This document shows, in pieces, positions 9,390 to 17,045 of a stretch of DNA of 48,210 bases. Position 1 is the stretch's first letter. Every line of letters begins with the position of its first letter. The stretch is from Brevundimonas lutea. Its GTDB lineage: Bacteria > Pseudomonadota > Alphaproteobacteria > Caulobacterales > Caulobacteraceae. The notes under the pieces are model-generated. The model was not told the DNA's origin, did no database searches, and saw nothing but the letters and a program-made list of their open reading frames with translations. The stretch covers positions 1-48,210 of the forward strand of contig NZ_QUOQ01000009.1 of assembly GCF_003704105.1 (NCBI RefSeq), given 5' to 3'. The position numbers and the translations under genes were made by a program.

Positions 9390-10169
9390 ATGGAAACATT
9401 TGCGCTCTTCATCGTGGTGGGCTTCCTGGCGCAGGCGGTCGATGGCGCCTTGGGGATGGCCTACGGGGTAGTGTCGAGCACGGTTCTGCTGGCCTTCGGC
9501 GTCCCGCCGGCCGTGGCGTCAGCTTCGGTGCACGCCGCGGAGGTTTTCACGACCGGGGCGTCGGCCTCAAGTCATATGCTTCATCGCAACGTCACTTGGC
9601 GCCTGTTCTTTCCGCTAGCGATCGCTGGAGTGATCGGCGGCGCTGTGGGCGCGTATGTCCTGACCGGGATCGATGGAGAAATCATCAAGCCCTTCATACT
9701 CGTTTACCTCGCCATTCTCGGTGCCTGGATCGTCATCCGGGGCCTCAAAGATATCCTGCCACGACATATTCGCAGCGTCTGGGGCGCACCGCTGGGTCTG
9801 GTCGGGGGCTTCATGGACGCAGTCGGCGGCGGGGGCTGGGGGCCGACCGTCACCACCGCCCTGGTCGGGGCCGGCAAGGAACCCCGACGCGCCATCGGTA
9901 CAGTGAACACCGCCGAATTTCTGGTCACGATCGCGATTTCGGCGACCTTTGTCTGGGCGCTGCTAACGGGCCACTGGGAGGACGCGGGCGATCTGCGCGA
10001 TCACGCTTGGGCGGTGGGCGGGCTCATTATCGGGGGGTTGATTGCAGCGCCTTTCGCAGGCTGGATCGCCAAGTCGATGCCGACCCGGGTTCTGACCCTG
10101 ATGGTCGGTGGGCTGGTGCTCCTGCTGGCGGGGTACCAGGGGCTACAGCTGGCGGGCTGGGTCCCGTGA
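9390..10169 (+). CDS. TSUP (TauE/SafE) family membrane transporter, putative sulfite/sulfonate exporter
   Basis: A 259-residue integral membrane protein with several hydrophobic helices. The paired TauE/SafE repeats appear as GFLAQAVDGALGMAYGVVSSTVLL near the start and a second glycine-rich half, GLVGGFMDAVGGGGWGPTVTTALV, near the middle. The conserved HAAEVFTTGASASSH and GTVNTAEF segments also fit. The family moves sulfite, sulfonates or other sulfur anions across the inner membrane. Its place opposite the APS/PAPS and sulfotransferase genes suggests a role in sulfur-anion balance for that pathway, which is inference; members also occur in unrelated settings. Confidence 0.88.
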   Translation: METFALFIVVGFLAQAVDGALGMAYGVVSSTVLLAFGVPPAVASASVHAAEVFTTGASASSHMLHRNVTWRLFFPLAIAGVIGGAVGAYVLTGIDGEIIKPFILVYLAILGAWIVIRGLKDILPRHIRSVWGAPLGLVGGFMDAVGGGGWGPTVTTALVGAGKEPRRAIGTVNTAEFLVTIAISATFVWALLTGHWEDAGDLRDHAWAVGGLIIGGLIAAPFAGWIAKSMPTRVLTLMVGGLVLLLAGYQGLQLAGWVP

Positions 10170-10274
10170 TGCAGGTTAAGGCGCTATATGCTTAAGCAGC
10201 ACCCATTCATCGGCTCATTAGATAGGTGCCAACGTATGATGATAATCGGCGTCCGCCGCGCTACGATATTGGCG

Positions 10275-11168
10275 CTAAGCCGACAGCTTGGCGCGGTTTG
10301 AACGCTCGATGTGTCGACGCAATTCCTCGACGCTGGCTTTCAGTGTGACAAGGTCGTGCGAGCTGATGTCATAATTATCGGAGTAGCGAGCTTCGACATA
10401 GGCGCGCTTGAGAAGCTCAAAGCGCCGACGATCAGCTCGCCGATCGCGATGCCAAGCTGATGCCAGAGAGTGATCAATGTCCTCGGCAAGGGACCGTAAA
10501 AATGTTAGATTGTGGGAGCGGGGAAAGTAAAGCGTGTGGACAAGCAGAAAGCATATATAAGCTCGCTCGACAGCTTGATGAAGCATGAAAGCAGCGTCAC
10601 GGCTATTACCACGGTCTGCAAAAAACTCCGCGCCCGACATAGCCTCACTCATCTTGGGCATCCACCGATCGAAATATTCTTGCGCGAGCCGGCGAGCCTC
10701 CTCGGGGTCGGGGGTTCTGGGCTTGGCGAGGGGATGGCCGGGGAGCTCGTAGAGGGTGACGCCGTCCTTGTGGATGTCGGTCCAGAAATACTCGCCGCGT
10801 TCCAGGCCCTGGTTCACCTCGGGGAGGGTGTGGACGATGAGGTTGACGGTGCGACCGATCGAGAGATCGCGCAGGATCCTGTCCTCGGCGATCCACCAGT
10901 AGTCGGCGATGTCGGTGAGCCTAGGATGGCTGACAATAATCAGCAGGTCGAAGTCGGAGAGGTAGCCGTTCTCGGGTTCGTCGACCCAGTCCGAGCGTGA
11001 GTAGCTGCCGAACAGGATGATCTTGAGCACCTGGCCGTTGCGGCGCCAGTCCGAGGTGGCGCCGCCGCCGCGTTTCAGCGCGGCGTCGAACTCGTCCAGT
11101 AGGATGGTGCGGATGCGGGCGAGTTCGTCCTGCTGCTTGTCGGGGAGATGGTCGAGATCGGCCTTCAT
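10275..11168 (-). CDS. MNT-HEPN fusion: nucleotidyltransferase plus HEPN domain
   Basis: A 297-residue protein. The N-terminal half has the minimal nucleotidyltransferase motif GSYSRSDW, then SDFDLLI (GS...DxD), with a longer loop between the two than usual. The C-terminal half is a HEPN domain: a run of helices with AAFMLHQAVERAYICFLLV and, near the end, RAYVEARYSDNYDIS. In place of the toxin motif R-x4-6-H I see R-x4-Y (RYSDNY). MNT and HEPN occur as separate type VII toxin-antitoxin partners, where MNT AMPylates the HEPN toxin; here they are one chain, as in several standalone families. No partner gene is adjacent. Confidence 0.8.
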   Translation of the reverse strand: MKADLDHLPDKQQDELARIRTILLDEFDAALKRGGGATSDWRRNGQVLKIILFGSYSRSDWVDEPENGYLSDFDLLIIVSHPRLTDIADYWWIAEDRILRDLSIGRTVNLIVHTLPEVNQGLERGEYFWTDIHKDGVTLYELPGHPLAKPRTPDPEEARRLAQEYFDRWMPKMSEAMSGAEFFADRGNSRDAAFMLHQAVERAYICFLLVHTLYFPRSHNLTFLRSLAEDIDHSLASAWHRDRRADRRRFELLKRAYVEARYSDNYDISSHDLVTLKASVEELRRHIERSNRAKLSA

Positions 11169-11338
11169 GGGACGAGTCTAGCGTCTTGGCGGGCGGAGGC
11201 GAGCCTTTATTTGGGGGATTTGATTGGCGCGGACGCGGCTTCGATTTGAATGACCACGGTGATCACCTTCCGGCGTAGGCTCGTCCCCCGCCTCCTGCTA
11301 GGCTGGGTTTAGGCCTGGGCAGGGCCGGGTAGAGGGGT

Positions 11339-11977
11339 GTGAAGACCTTGGCGTTGAAGGCGAAGATTGTTCAGCTGTCCTCGGTGGCCATGACGCCGAT
11401 GGCGCTCAAGATACGGGCGCAGCGCGATGCGCGCTGGGGCGAGGCGGTGGCCCGCAAGAATTTCCCGGACTACGAATGGCAGAGACTGAGCTATGTGGGA
11501 CGCCGCCTAAAGGGCTCGCCCTCCCTGCTTGAGGTCGGGCCGGGGCGGGGGTTCCTGAGCCGGATGATCGCCAAGGGCGGCCGTTATGCGCGCCATGAGG
11601 TGGTCGATGTCGCCGAGGCGCCCAAGAGTGTGGCCGGCAGGTTCGGACCGAAGGTCGTGTATCGCCGCCAGAGCGTCACCGACCTGACGGACGCTGACGG
11701 CGCCTTCGATACGGTGCTGTGCACGCACGTGCTGGAGCGGCTTGATGACGAGGAGCTGGCACGGGCGCTGGACCAGCTGCGCCGCGTCTGCGCCCGCCGC
11801 CTGATCATCACTCTCCCGTTCGCCCAGCCTCTGCCGCTGCCGGACTATCTGCATCAGCGGTTCGATACCGAGACGCTGGAGGCCCTGTTTCCGACGGGCG
11901 CCTTCACCCTGCTGTTCAAGGAGCCGGTGACCCGTGTTCCCTGGGTCGTGGTCGAGGAACACAAGGCCGTCGCCTGA
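11339..11977 (+). CDS. Class I SAM-dependent methyltransferase
   Basis: A 212-residue protein with motif I SLLEVGPGRGFLSRMIA near residue 63, an acidic strand VVDVAE, and the post-motif TVLCTHVLERLDDEELARALDQLRRVCARRLIITLPF, typical of methyltransferase domains 11/25. There is no transmembrane segment. The start is taken as GTG 11339, where AGAGGGG lies almost on top of it; the in-frame TTG at 11348 would give better spacing to the same purine run. The substrate is not readable. It stands alone between genes on the other strand. Confidence 0.8.
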   Translation: MKTLALKAKIVQLSSVAMTPMALKIRAQRDARWGEAVARKNFPDYEWQRLSYVGRRLKGSPSLLEVGPGRGFLSRMIAKGGRYARHEVVDVAEAPKSVAGRFGPKVVYRRQSVTDLTDADGAFDTVLCTHVLERLDDEELARALDQLRRVCARRLIITLPFAQPLPLPDYLHQRFDTETLEALFPTGAFTLLFKEPVTRVPWVVVEEHKAVA

Positions 11978-12103
11978 GCGACTTGTAGGCGTTTGCGGCG
12001 GGGTCACTCATTCAAGGACCTCCGCGTTTTCCGCCTGTCTACGGCTGCCTGCGCTGCGAGCAGTTGCGAGGCCGACAACGGTAATCGCCGCGCATCAGGC
12101 GTA

Positions 12104-12246
12104 GCGGCCAGAGAGCGCGACAGGTGATCAGGGCGCCCGGGGCCATGGCCTTGGACTTCGGCGCGTCGCTCATCGGCGCGACCCGGAGGGCCGAGCCGGG
12201 AGGGAGCTAGGGCTTGATGCCGTGATGCGGCCGCGGAGGGGGCTAG
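12104..12246 (-). pseudogene. Decayed duplicate of the 3' end of the 92-residue gene at 12473
   Basis: About 120 bases here match positions 12483-12625 by eye at roughly four bases in five, including a shared 21-base block around GGAGGGCCGAGCCGGGAGGG. Read on the minus strand in the frame of the intact copy it gives LPPGSALRVAPMSDAPKSKA against LPPGSALLVVPISEAPKFKG, but an in-frame TAG stands just before that segment and the 5' half is missing. It is best read as a partial tandem duplication in decay. A 44-residue frame starting at the internal ATG remains open, so a remnant peptide is possible but unsupported. Confidence 0.65.
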
Positions 12247-12407
12247 TGGCCGGCGGTTTCCTGACGGGCCTGAGCTAACCGGTCCGCGGCGCCTTGGGCG
12301 ATCCTGAGGAAGCGCTCGCGGTCGGCGGGGAAGGGCGACAGCCGCGCGGCCTTTCGTGCTTCGTGTTCGTCGCGCTCGGCGCGCTCGAGATCGGTGAGGG
12401 ACGTCAT
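12243..12407 (-). CDS. Small hydrophilic protein, 54 residues
   Basis: An ATG at 12407 opens a 54-codon frame beginning MTSLTDLERAERDEHEARKA and ending in RQETAGH. It is rich in Arg, Glu and Ala, predicted helical, with the GC-rich third positions of the real genes around it. It lies between the intact 92-residue gene and its decayed copy. No convincing ribosome-binding site is seen. No family is recognised. Confidence 0.4.
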   Translation of the reverse strand: MTSLTDLERAERDEHEARKAARLSPFPADRERFLRIAQGAADRLAQARQETAGH

Positions 12408-12472
12408 GGCGGTCTAACCGCTGGGGGCGTCTCGCGGGTTCAGCGTCACCGCAAAAAGAGTCCGGGCACACG

Positions 12473-12751
12473 TCATGGCGCGGGCGGCCAGAGATCTCGA
12501 CAGGCGGCCAGGGCGCCGGCGGCCATGCCCTTGAACTTCGGCGCCTCACTGATCGGCACGACCAGGAGGGCCGAGCCGGGAGGGAGCTGGCGTTTGATGC
12601 GATGATAGAGCCGGGAGCGGGCCAGGGTGCTGACCACCAGCTGAAGGTGAGGGTCGAGAGGCGTGACGTGGTCGGCGGGAAAGACGACGTGGTCGGCGCC
12701 GGCAGGCAGATAGACGAGATAGGGGGTCGGGGCTGGGGCCGGGGACGACAT
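12473..12751 (-). CDS. Uncharacterised 92-residue protein (source of the local duplication)
   Basis: This protein starts MSSPAPAPTPYLVYLPAGAD and ends in ACRDLWPPAP. It has alternating hydrophobic strands (HLQLVVSTLARSRLYHRI, ALLVVPISEAPKFKG) suggesting a small alpha/beta fold, with no signal peptide or membrane helix. Its 3' half is repeated in decayed form 380 bases downstream on the same strand, which supports it as a real gene. No function is recognised. Confidence 0.6.
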   Translation of the reverse strand: MSSPAPAPTPYLVYLPAGADHVVFPADHVTPLDPHLQLVVSTLARSRLYHRIKRQLPPGSALLVVPISEAPKFKGMAAGALAACRDLWPPAP

Positions 12752-13077
12752 CGGTAGCCTCGCTGTCGGGTTCGAAGCACAGGTTCTGAAGGAAGCGGCC
12801 TGCGGGGCGTCGGGTTCACGGGGGCGTCGTGTCGCCGAGGCTTTGCGGACTGAACCCGCTCTTGCGGTCTGGTGCGGCCCGGGTTCGCTCCGCGTCTGCC
12901 CTGCTCGCCACCGGTGTCCGTCGCAATCTCTGGGTGGCCGCCTGAAGTGAGGGTCGTCCGTTCTGGCTCCCTGTCGCCGAAGAGTAAGCGCCTCGACCCT
13001 GCCGGACCTTTAGCCAGGCTCCGAACGTTGACGCCTAGTGGCGGGCGCCGGGCCCGGCGCCAAGCCGAAGAGACGCC
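12752..13077. promoter_or_regulatory. Region upstream of the type III polyketide synthase operon
   Basis: A 326-base gene-free stretch, divergent between the 92-residue gene and the polyketide operon. The only clear structure is the palindrome at 13044-13061. I see no convincing -35/-10 pair. The ribosome-binding site of the polyketide synthase is a weak AGAG close to the ATG at 13078. Confidence 0.45.
13044..13061. promoter_or_regulatory. 18-base perfect palindrome before the polyketide synthase
   Basis: GGCGCC-GGGCCC-GGCGCC reads the same on both strands and ends 16 bases before the start codon. In RNA it could fold only with a very small loop; in DNA it could be an operator. Its position beside the start is suited to control of the three-gene operon. 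Confidence 0.45.
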
Positions 13078-14130
13078 ATGACGCCGCACCTCAACCGCAT
13101 CTCGACCGCGACGCCGCCCCATGACGTGCATGAGGCCTTCGTAGCCTTCGCCACCCACAAACTGGCGAGCACGCGGAGCCTGCCGCTCTTTCGCCGGCTC
13201 GCGTCCCGCAGCCAGATCGACCATCGATGGTCGGTGCTGGCGACCGAGGGCCCCGGGGAGCGGGTCTCGGACGTCTATGTGGAGGGTCAGTTTCCGACCA
13301 CCGCCCGGCGCATGGCGCTCTACGAGGCCCACGCGACCGATCTGGCCGAGAAGGCTGTGCGGGGGCTGGCGATCGAGGACCTGAGCAGCATCACCCATGT
13401 GGTCATCACCTGCTGCACCGGCCTGTCGGCCCCCGGGATCGACCTGCAGCTTGTCGACAGGCTGGGCCTGGACCCGACGGTCGAGAGAACGGTGATCGGC
13501 TTCATGGGCTGCTATGCGGCGGTGAACGCGCTCAAGCTGGCGCGCCACACGGTGAGATCGGAGCCCTCGGCGAAGGTCCTGGTCGTTAGTCTCGAACTCT
13601 GCACCCTTCATCTTCAGGACACGCTCGATCTCGAGGAGATGCTGAGCTTCCTGATCTTCGGCGACGGCTGCGCCGCCGCCCTGGTGTCGGCCGAGCCCGT
13701 GGGCCTGGCCCTGGACGGCTTCAAGGCGGTGACGGCGGCCGGTACCGCCGACCAGATCACCTGGTCGATCGGCGACCAGGGGTTCAACATGGTCTTGTCG
13801 GGGCGCGTGCCGGGCTCGGTGGGCGCGGCCCTGCGCGATCACCGCGACAGCCTGTTCGGGCCCGAAGGGACGGTGGCGATCTCGCTGTGGGCGATCCATC
13901 CCGGCGGGCGCACCGTCCTCGACGCCGTGCAGTCGGCCCTAGGGCTCAGCGACGAGGCCATGGCTCCCTCGCGCGAGGTGCTGCGGGCCTACGGCAACAT
14001 GTCCTCGGCCACCCTGCTGTTCGTGCTGGACCGGGTGATGGCGTCGGCGAGGCCGGGCGAGCGCGGCTGCGCCATGGCCTTCGGCCCGGGCCTCACCGCC
14101 GAGACCATGATGTTCAGCGGCGCGGCCTGA
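13078..14130 (+). CDS. Type III polyketide synthase (chalcone synthase-like)
   Basis: A 350-residue homodimer-type condensing enzyme that extends an acyl-CoA starter with malonyl-CoA without a carrier protein. The catalytic triad is complete: Cys145 in GFMGCYAAV, His274 in WAIHPGG and Asn307 in YGNMSSAT. The upstream segment VVITCCTGLSAPG and the late GPGLTAE also fit the family. The length is usual. It is the first gene of a three-gene operon; its TGA overlaps the methyltransferase ATG. With a methyltransferase and a flavoprotein behind it, the likely product is an alkylresorcinol or alkylpyrone that is then methylated and oxidised, as in Streptomyces srsABC; the starter chain length is not readable. 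Confidence 0.95.
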   Translation: MTPHLNRISTATPPHDVHEAFVAFATHKLASTRSLPLFRRLASRSQIDHRWSVLATEGPGERVSDVYVEGQFPTTARRMALYEAHATDLAEKAVRGLAIEDLSSITHVVITCCTGLSAPGIDLQLVDRLGLDPTVERTVIGFMGCYAAVNALKLARHTVRSEPSAKVLVVSLELCTLHLQDTLDLEEMLSFLIFGDGCAAALVSAEPVGLALDGFKAVTAAGTADQITWSIGDQGFNMVLSGRVPGSVGAALRDHRDSLFGPEGTVAISLWAIHPGGRTVLDAVQSALGLSDEAMAPSREVLRAYGNMSSATLLFVLDRVMASARPGERGCAMAFGPGLTAETMMFSGAA

Positions 14131-14846
14131 TGCGACGGGATTTCTCGGTCCGGTCCGGGGAGGCCGAGCTGATGGACGGCTTGGACACGGCCTATGAGGT
14201 GTTCCGCGACTGTCTGGCGGACCTGGGCCGGGTCAACCGGCTGACGCTCGCCCACCGGCCGACGCTCGCCTATCTCGAGACCCTTCGCGGGATCGGCGCC
14301 TTCGACCTGGATCGTCCGGTCGAGATCCTCGACATCGGCAGCGGCGGCGGCGACCTGCTGCGGCGGATCTCCGGCTGGGCCGCACGGCGGGGCGTCCCTG
14401 TCGCCCTGACGGGGCTCGACCTCAGTCCGTGGTCGGCGCGGGCGGCGTCAGAGGCCTGGCGGGGCGGACCGGAGCCGCGCTGGGTCACGGGCGATGTCTT
14501 CGACCACCCGTGCGCCGCCGATGTGATCGTCACCTCGCTGGTCACCCATCACCTGACCGGCACGGAGATCGTCCGCCTGCTGGCCCGGATGGACGCGGAG
14601 GCTCGGGTCGGCTGGTTCGTCAACGATCTCCATCGCCATCCGCTGGCCTTTCACGGCTTCAGGGTCTTAGCGGCGGTGATGAGATGGCACCCCTTCGTGC
14701 GTCACGACGGGCCCGTCTCCATCGCGCGGGCCTTCACGGTGGATGACTGGCGACGCTACCGGAGCTTGGCCAGGCTCGATCCCCATGAGGCGCGGATCGC
14801 CCGCCGCTTCCCGTTCCGCATCTGCGTCTCGCGGGAGCCGAAATGA
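14130..14846 (+). CDS. SAM-dependent methyltransferase of the polyketide operon
   Basis: A 238-residue class I methyltransferase. Motif I is VEILDIGSGGGDLLRRIS near residue 60, then ALTGLDLSPWSARAA (motif II) and DVIVTSLVTHHLTGTEIVRLL. The second half has HPLAFHGFRVLAAVMRWHPFVRHDGPVSI, a pattern seen in methyltransferases beside bacterial type III PKS genes. The ATG shares a base with the PKS stop (TGATG), and an open frame extending further upstream lies inside the PKS and is rejected. It most likely methylates a phenolic oxygen or ring carbon of the PKS product, or a carboxyl group; the chemistry is inferred from context. Confidence 0.88.
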   Translation: MRRDFSVRSGEAELMDGLDTAYEVFRDCLADLGRVNRLTLAHRPTLAYLETLRGIGAFDLDRPVEILDIGSGGGDLLRRISGWAARRGVPVALTGLDLSPWSARAASEAWRGGPEPRWVTGDVFDHPCAADVIVTSLVTHHLTGTEIVRLLARMDAEARVGWFVNDLHRHPLAFHGFRVLAAVMRWHPFVRHDGPVSIARAFTVDDWRRYRSLARLDPHEARIARRFPFRICVSREPK

Positions 14847-15982
14847 CCGGCCCCGTCGCGGTCGTGGGGGGCGGGCTGGCCGGCGCCTCCGCCGCCGTGC
14901 GGCTGGCGACGGCGGGGAGGGCGGTCGTCCTGTTCGAGCGGACGACCGGGCCGCACGACAAGGTCTGTGGCGAGTTCCTCAGCTTCGAGGCGATCGAGGC
15001 GCTGCGCGAGATCGGGCTGGAGCCCCGCGCCCTCGGCGCCGTTCCGATCGACCGGGTGACGGTCTGCGTCGGCGGTCGCCGAACCACTTCGACGCTTCCC
15101 TTCGAAGCGCTCAGCCTGTCACGGCGTGTTTTGGACGAGGCCTTGCTGGAGCTCGCGGAACGCTCCGGCGTCGAGGTTCGTCGCGGGAAGCGCGTCCGGG
15201 CCCTGGCGCCGTGCGCGCAGGGCTGGGCGCTGGCGCTGGCGGCGGGGGCGGGGACCCTGACCGCGTCCGACGTCTTTCTGGCGACCGGCAAGCATGAGGT
15301 GCGGGGGTACGGCCGACCGCCGGGCGGCCACGACGATCTCATCGGGTTCAAGCTGCACCTGGCGCCGCCGGCGTCGCTGCGGGACGCCGTGGCCGGCGAG
15401 GTCAGCCTGCATCTCTTCGACGGCGGCTATGCCGGCCTGGAGCCCATCGAGGGGGATCTCGCCAATCTCTGTCTGGTGGTCCGCAAGGCGCGGTTCGCGG
15501 CGCTCGGACTCAGCTGGCCGCGCCTTGTGGAATCGCTGGCGCGGACCTGTCCCTTCCTGGCCCCCGTCCTGGGCTCGTCAAAGGCCGGGACCGCGAAACC
15601 CCTGGCTATCGCCGCCATTCCCTATGGTCACGTCCAGTCGGCGGCCGAGCCGGGACTCTGGAGACTGGGCGACCAGGCGGCGGTGATTCCGTCCTTCGCG
15701 GGGGAAGGCATGGCCATCGCCCTGCACAGCGGTCGCCTCGCGGCCGATCGCCTGCTCTCGGGGGCGAGCTCGGGCGTCTACCAGCGAGCCCTGGCGACGG
15801 ATGTCGGGCGACGGGTTCGGGGCGCGACCTGGCTGTCCAGGGCCATGGTCACGGGGCCGGGCAGGATGGCAGCCTCGGCGCTGTTGGCCGCCGTCCCGTC
15901 CGCGCCGGTCCGGATCGGACTTTGGACGCGGTTGCCCACGCGCGTCGCCACGGGCCGACAGGCGCGCCTCGAGCCCGTGTGA
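14843..15982 (+). CDS. FAD-dependent oxidoreductase of the polyketide operon
   Basis: A 379-residue flavoprotein of the geranylgeranyl reductase / aromatic hydroxylase type. The FAD site begins VAVVGGGLAGASAAVRLA (GxGxxG) at residues 5-22, followed by an acidic residue at the end of strand 2 (LFERT). DKVCGEFLS near residue 45 is typical of this subgroup, and WRLGDQAAVIPSFAGEGMAIAL near residue 275 is the second FAD motif with its GD. It overlaps the methyltransferase by ATGA. By analogy with SrsC it probably hydroxylates or oxidises the phenolic lipid, perhaps to a quinone. It ends the operon; no terminator is evident. Confidence 0.9.
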   Translation: MTGPVAVVGGGLAGASAAVRLATAGRAVVLFERTTGPHDKVCGEFLSFEAIEALREIGLEPRALGAVPIDRVTVCVGGRRTTSTLPFEALSLSRRVLDEALLELAERSGVEVRRGKRVRALAPCAQGWALALAAGAGTLTASDVFLATGKHEVRGYGRPPGGHDDLIGFKLHLAPPASLRDAVAGEVSLHLFDGGYAGLEPIEGDLANLCLVVRKARFAALGLSWPRLVESLARTCPFLAPVLGSSKAGTAKPLAIAAIPYGHVQSAAEPGLWRLGDQAAVIPSFAGEGMAIALHSGRLAADRLLSGASSGVYQRALATDVGRRVRGATWLSRAMVTGPGRMAASALLAAVPSAPVRIGLWTRLPTRVATGRQARLEPV

Positions 15983-16059
15983 GCCTCCTGAAACCGCGTG
16001 ACCGGCCCTCAGGTCAGGCGGAATCGGCCCAGGTCGGGTGCGATGTCAGGCGACGCCCG

Positions 16060-16460
16060 CACCAACAGTCACGCCATAGAGTTCGCCCGTGACATAGCTA
16101 ACCTCCTGCGAGGCCAGCCGCATATACGCGGGCGCGATCTAGACCGGCTGGGCCGGTCGCCCGAGTCGCTTTGCTCGCCGAACCGGACGACCTTCTTCTG
16201 GGGCTGCCCGCCTTTAGGCTGGAGCGCGGTCCATATCGGGCCCGGCGCCACCACCTTGGCGAGAACGCCCCGCTCGATAAGCTGTTCGGCCAGGACTAGG
16301 TGTGGGCGACGATCCCCGCCTTGGTGGTCGCCGGAAAGAGGACAAGGGCGTCGGCCCTGGTAAGCTCAGCTGGCTGTCCTTGCTGCCGCGTTGGTGGACG
16401 CCGGCCACGACGCAGTGGTCGCGGCCCGATTGACACGGCACGCAGGTGGTAACGCCTGCA
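16060..16460 (-). pseudogene. Relic of a short-chain dehydrogenase/reductase
   Basis: Pieces of one SDR are readable in shifting frames on the minus strand: a segment like ATTKAGIVAHT (the active-site helix, with the usual YAATKAG Tyr lost), then LAEQLIERGV, then VVAPGPIWTALQPKGGQPQ (the conserved NAVAPGPIWT segment of glucose-dehydrogenase-like SDRs), then VRFGEQS. Frameshifts and an in-frame TAG after AHT separate them, and the N-terminal Rossmann half is not recognisable. It is a decayed gene, not a functional one. Which enzyme it was cannot be told beyond the YghA/general-stress-type SDR branch. Confidence 0.7.
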
Positions 16461-16484
16461 AGCGCCCGCCGACGCGCATCCGGT

Positions 16485-16530
16485 TTTCGACGCACGCCTG
16501 GGTCCCCGCGCTGGCGGGCATGCGGCCGCG
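16485..16530. repeat. Degenerate dispersed intergenic repeat
   Basis: The stretch around ACGCCTGGGTCCCCGC followed by GGCGGGCATG resembles the common alphaproteobacterial intergenic repeat of the form TGGGTCCCCGCCTTCGCGGGGATG, here with a mismatched stem. Only one copy is visible in the window, so the call rests on memory of the motif. Confidence 0.35.
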
Positions 16531-17045
16531 CGCGGTAAGGACGCCGAAGAGGACGGCGCCGTCGAGATGTTTCACGACTTCTCCGTCGCGGGTCCAGCCT
16601 CCGGCCTTCTTCCAAACCCATGCCTGTGTGAACACTGGAGATGGAACCTCAGGCCCAAGATCCACTGGCGGGCGCCCTGTTCCAGGCCGCAGGGATGGGG
16701 TTGCCGAAAGAGGGCGGAACACCGCGGGTTCTAAAGCGTGAGCGCCGACGCGATGCTGTCGCACGCGCGCTTGGTGCTTCACCGCCGAGAGGTCGTTCGA
16801 TTCCGTATCGGCTGAATCGCGGAGCCCTCAGCGAACTCGCCGACTTTATCTTAGCCGAATGTGGCGGACGGAAATCTGCGGCCAAGCGTCAGGCGGCGTA
16901 ACGCTCGGCTGTTGGGCGCCGAAGAACGTGCCCAGGAATACCAAGACGACACTCGTGGGGCAGGGTCTCGCAAGTTGACCGACAGGGCGGATATACGACC
17001 GCGACGTGGGCGGAGTTCATCGAACGATTTCGTCGATACCAAACG
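16531..17045. other. Gene-poor stretch next to decayed genes
   Basis: I see no convincing gene. Open frames of 60-140 codons exist on both strands but lack start signals, domains or gene-like codon use. Base composition is more A/T-rich than in flanking genes near 16.79-17.05 kb. Given the SDR relic before it and the sigma-factor relic after the Crp gene, this is probably degraded coding sequence. Confidence 0.4.

Noticed and set aside
16790..16825. A GTTCGATTCC word like a tRNA T-loop
   Set aside because: No pairing T-stem, acceptor stem or anticodon arm can be drawn around it.
16641..16901. An 86-codon open frame on the plus strand
   Set aside because: It has no ribosome-binding site, Arg-rich low-complexity protein and lies in decayed sequence.
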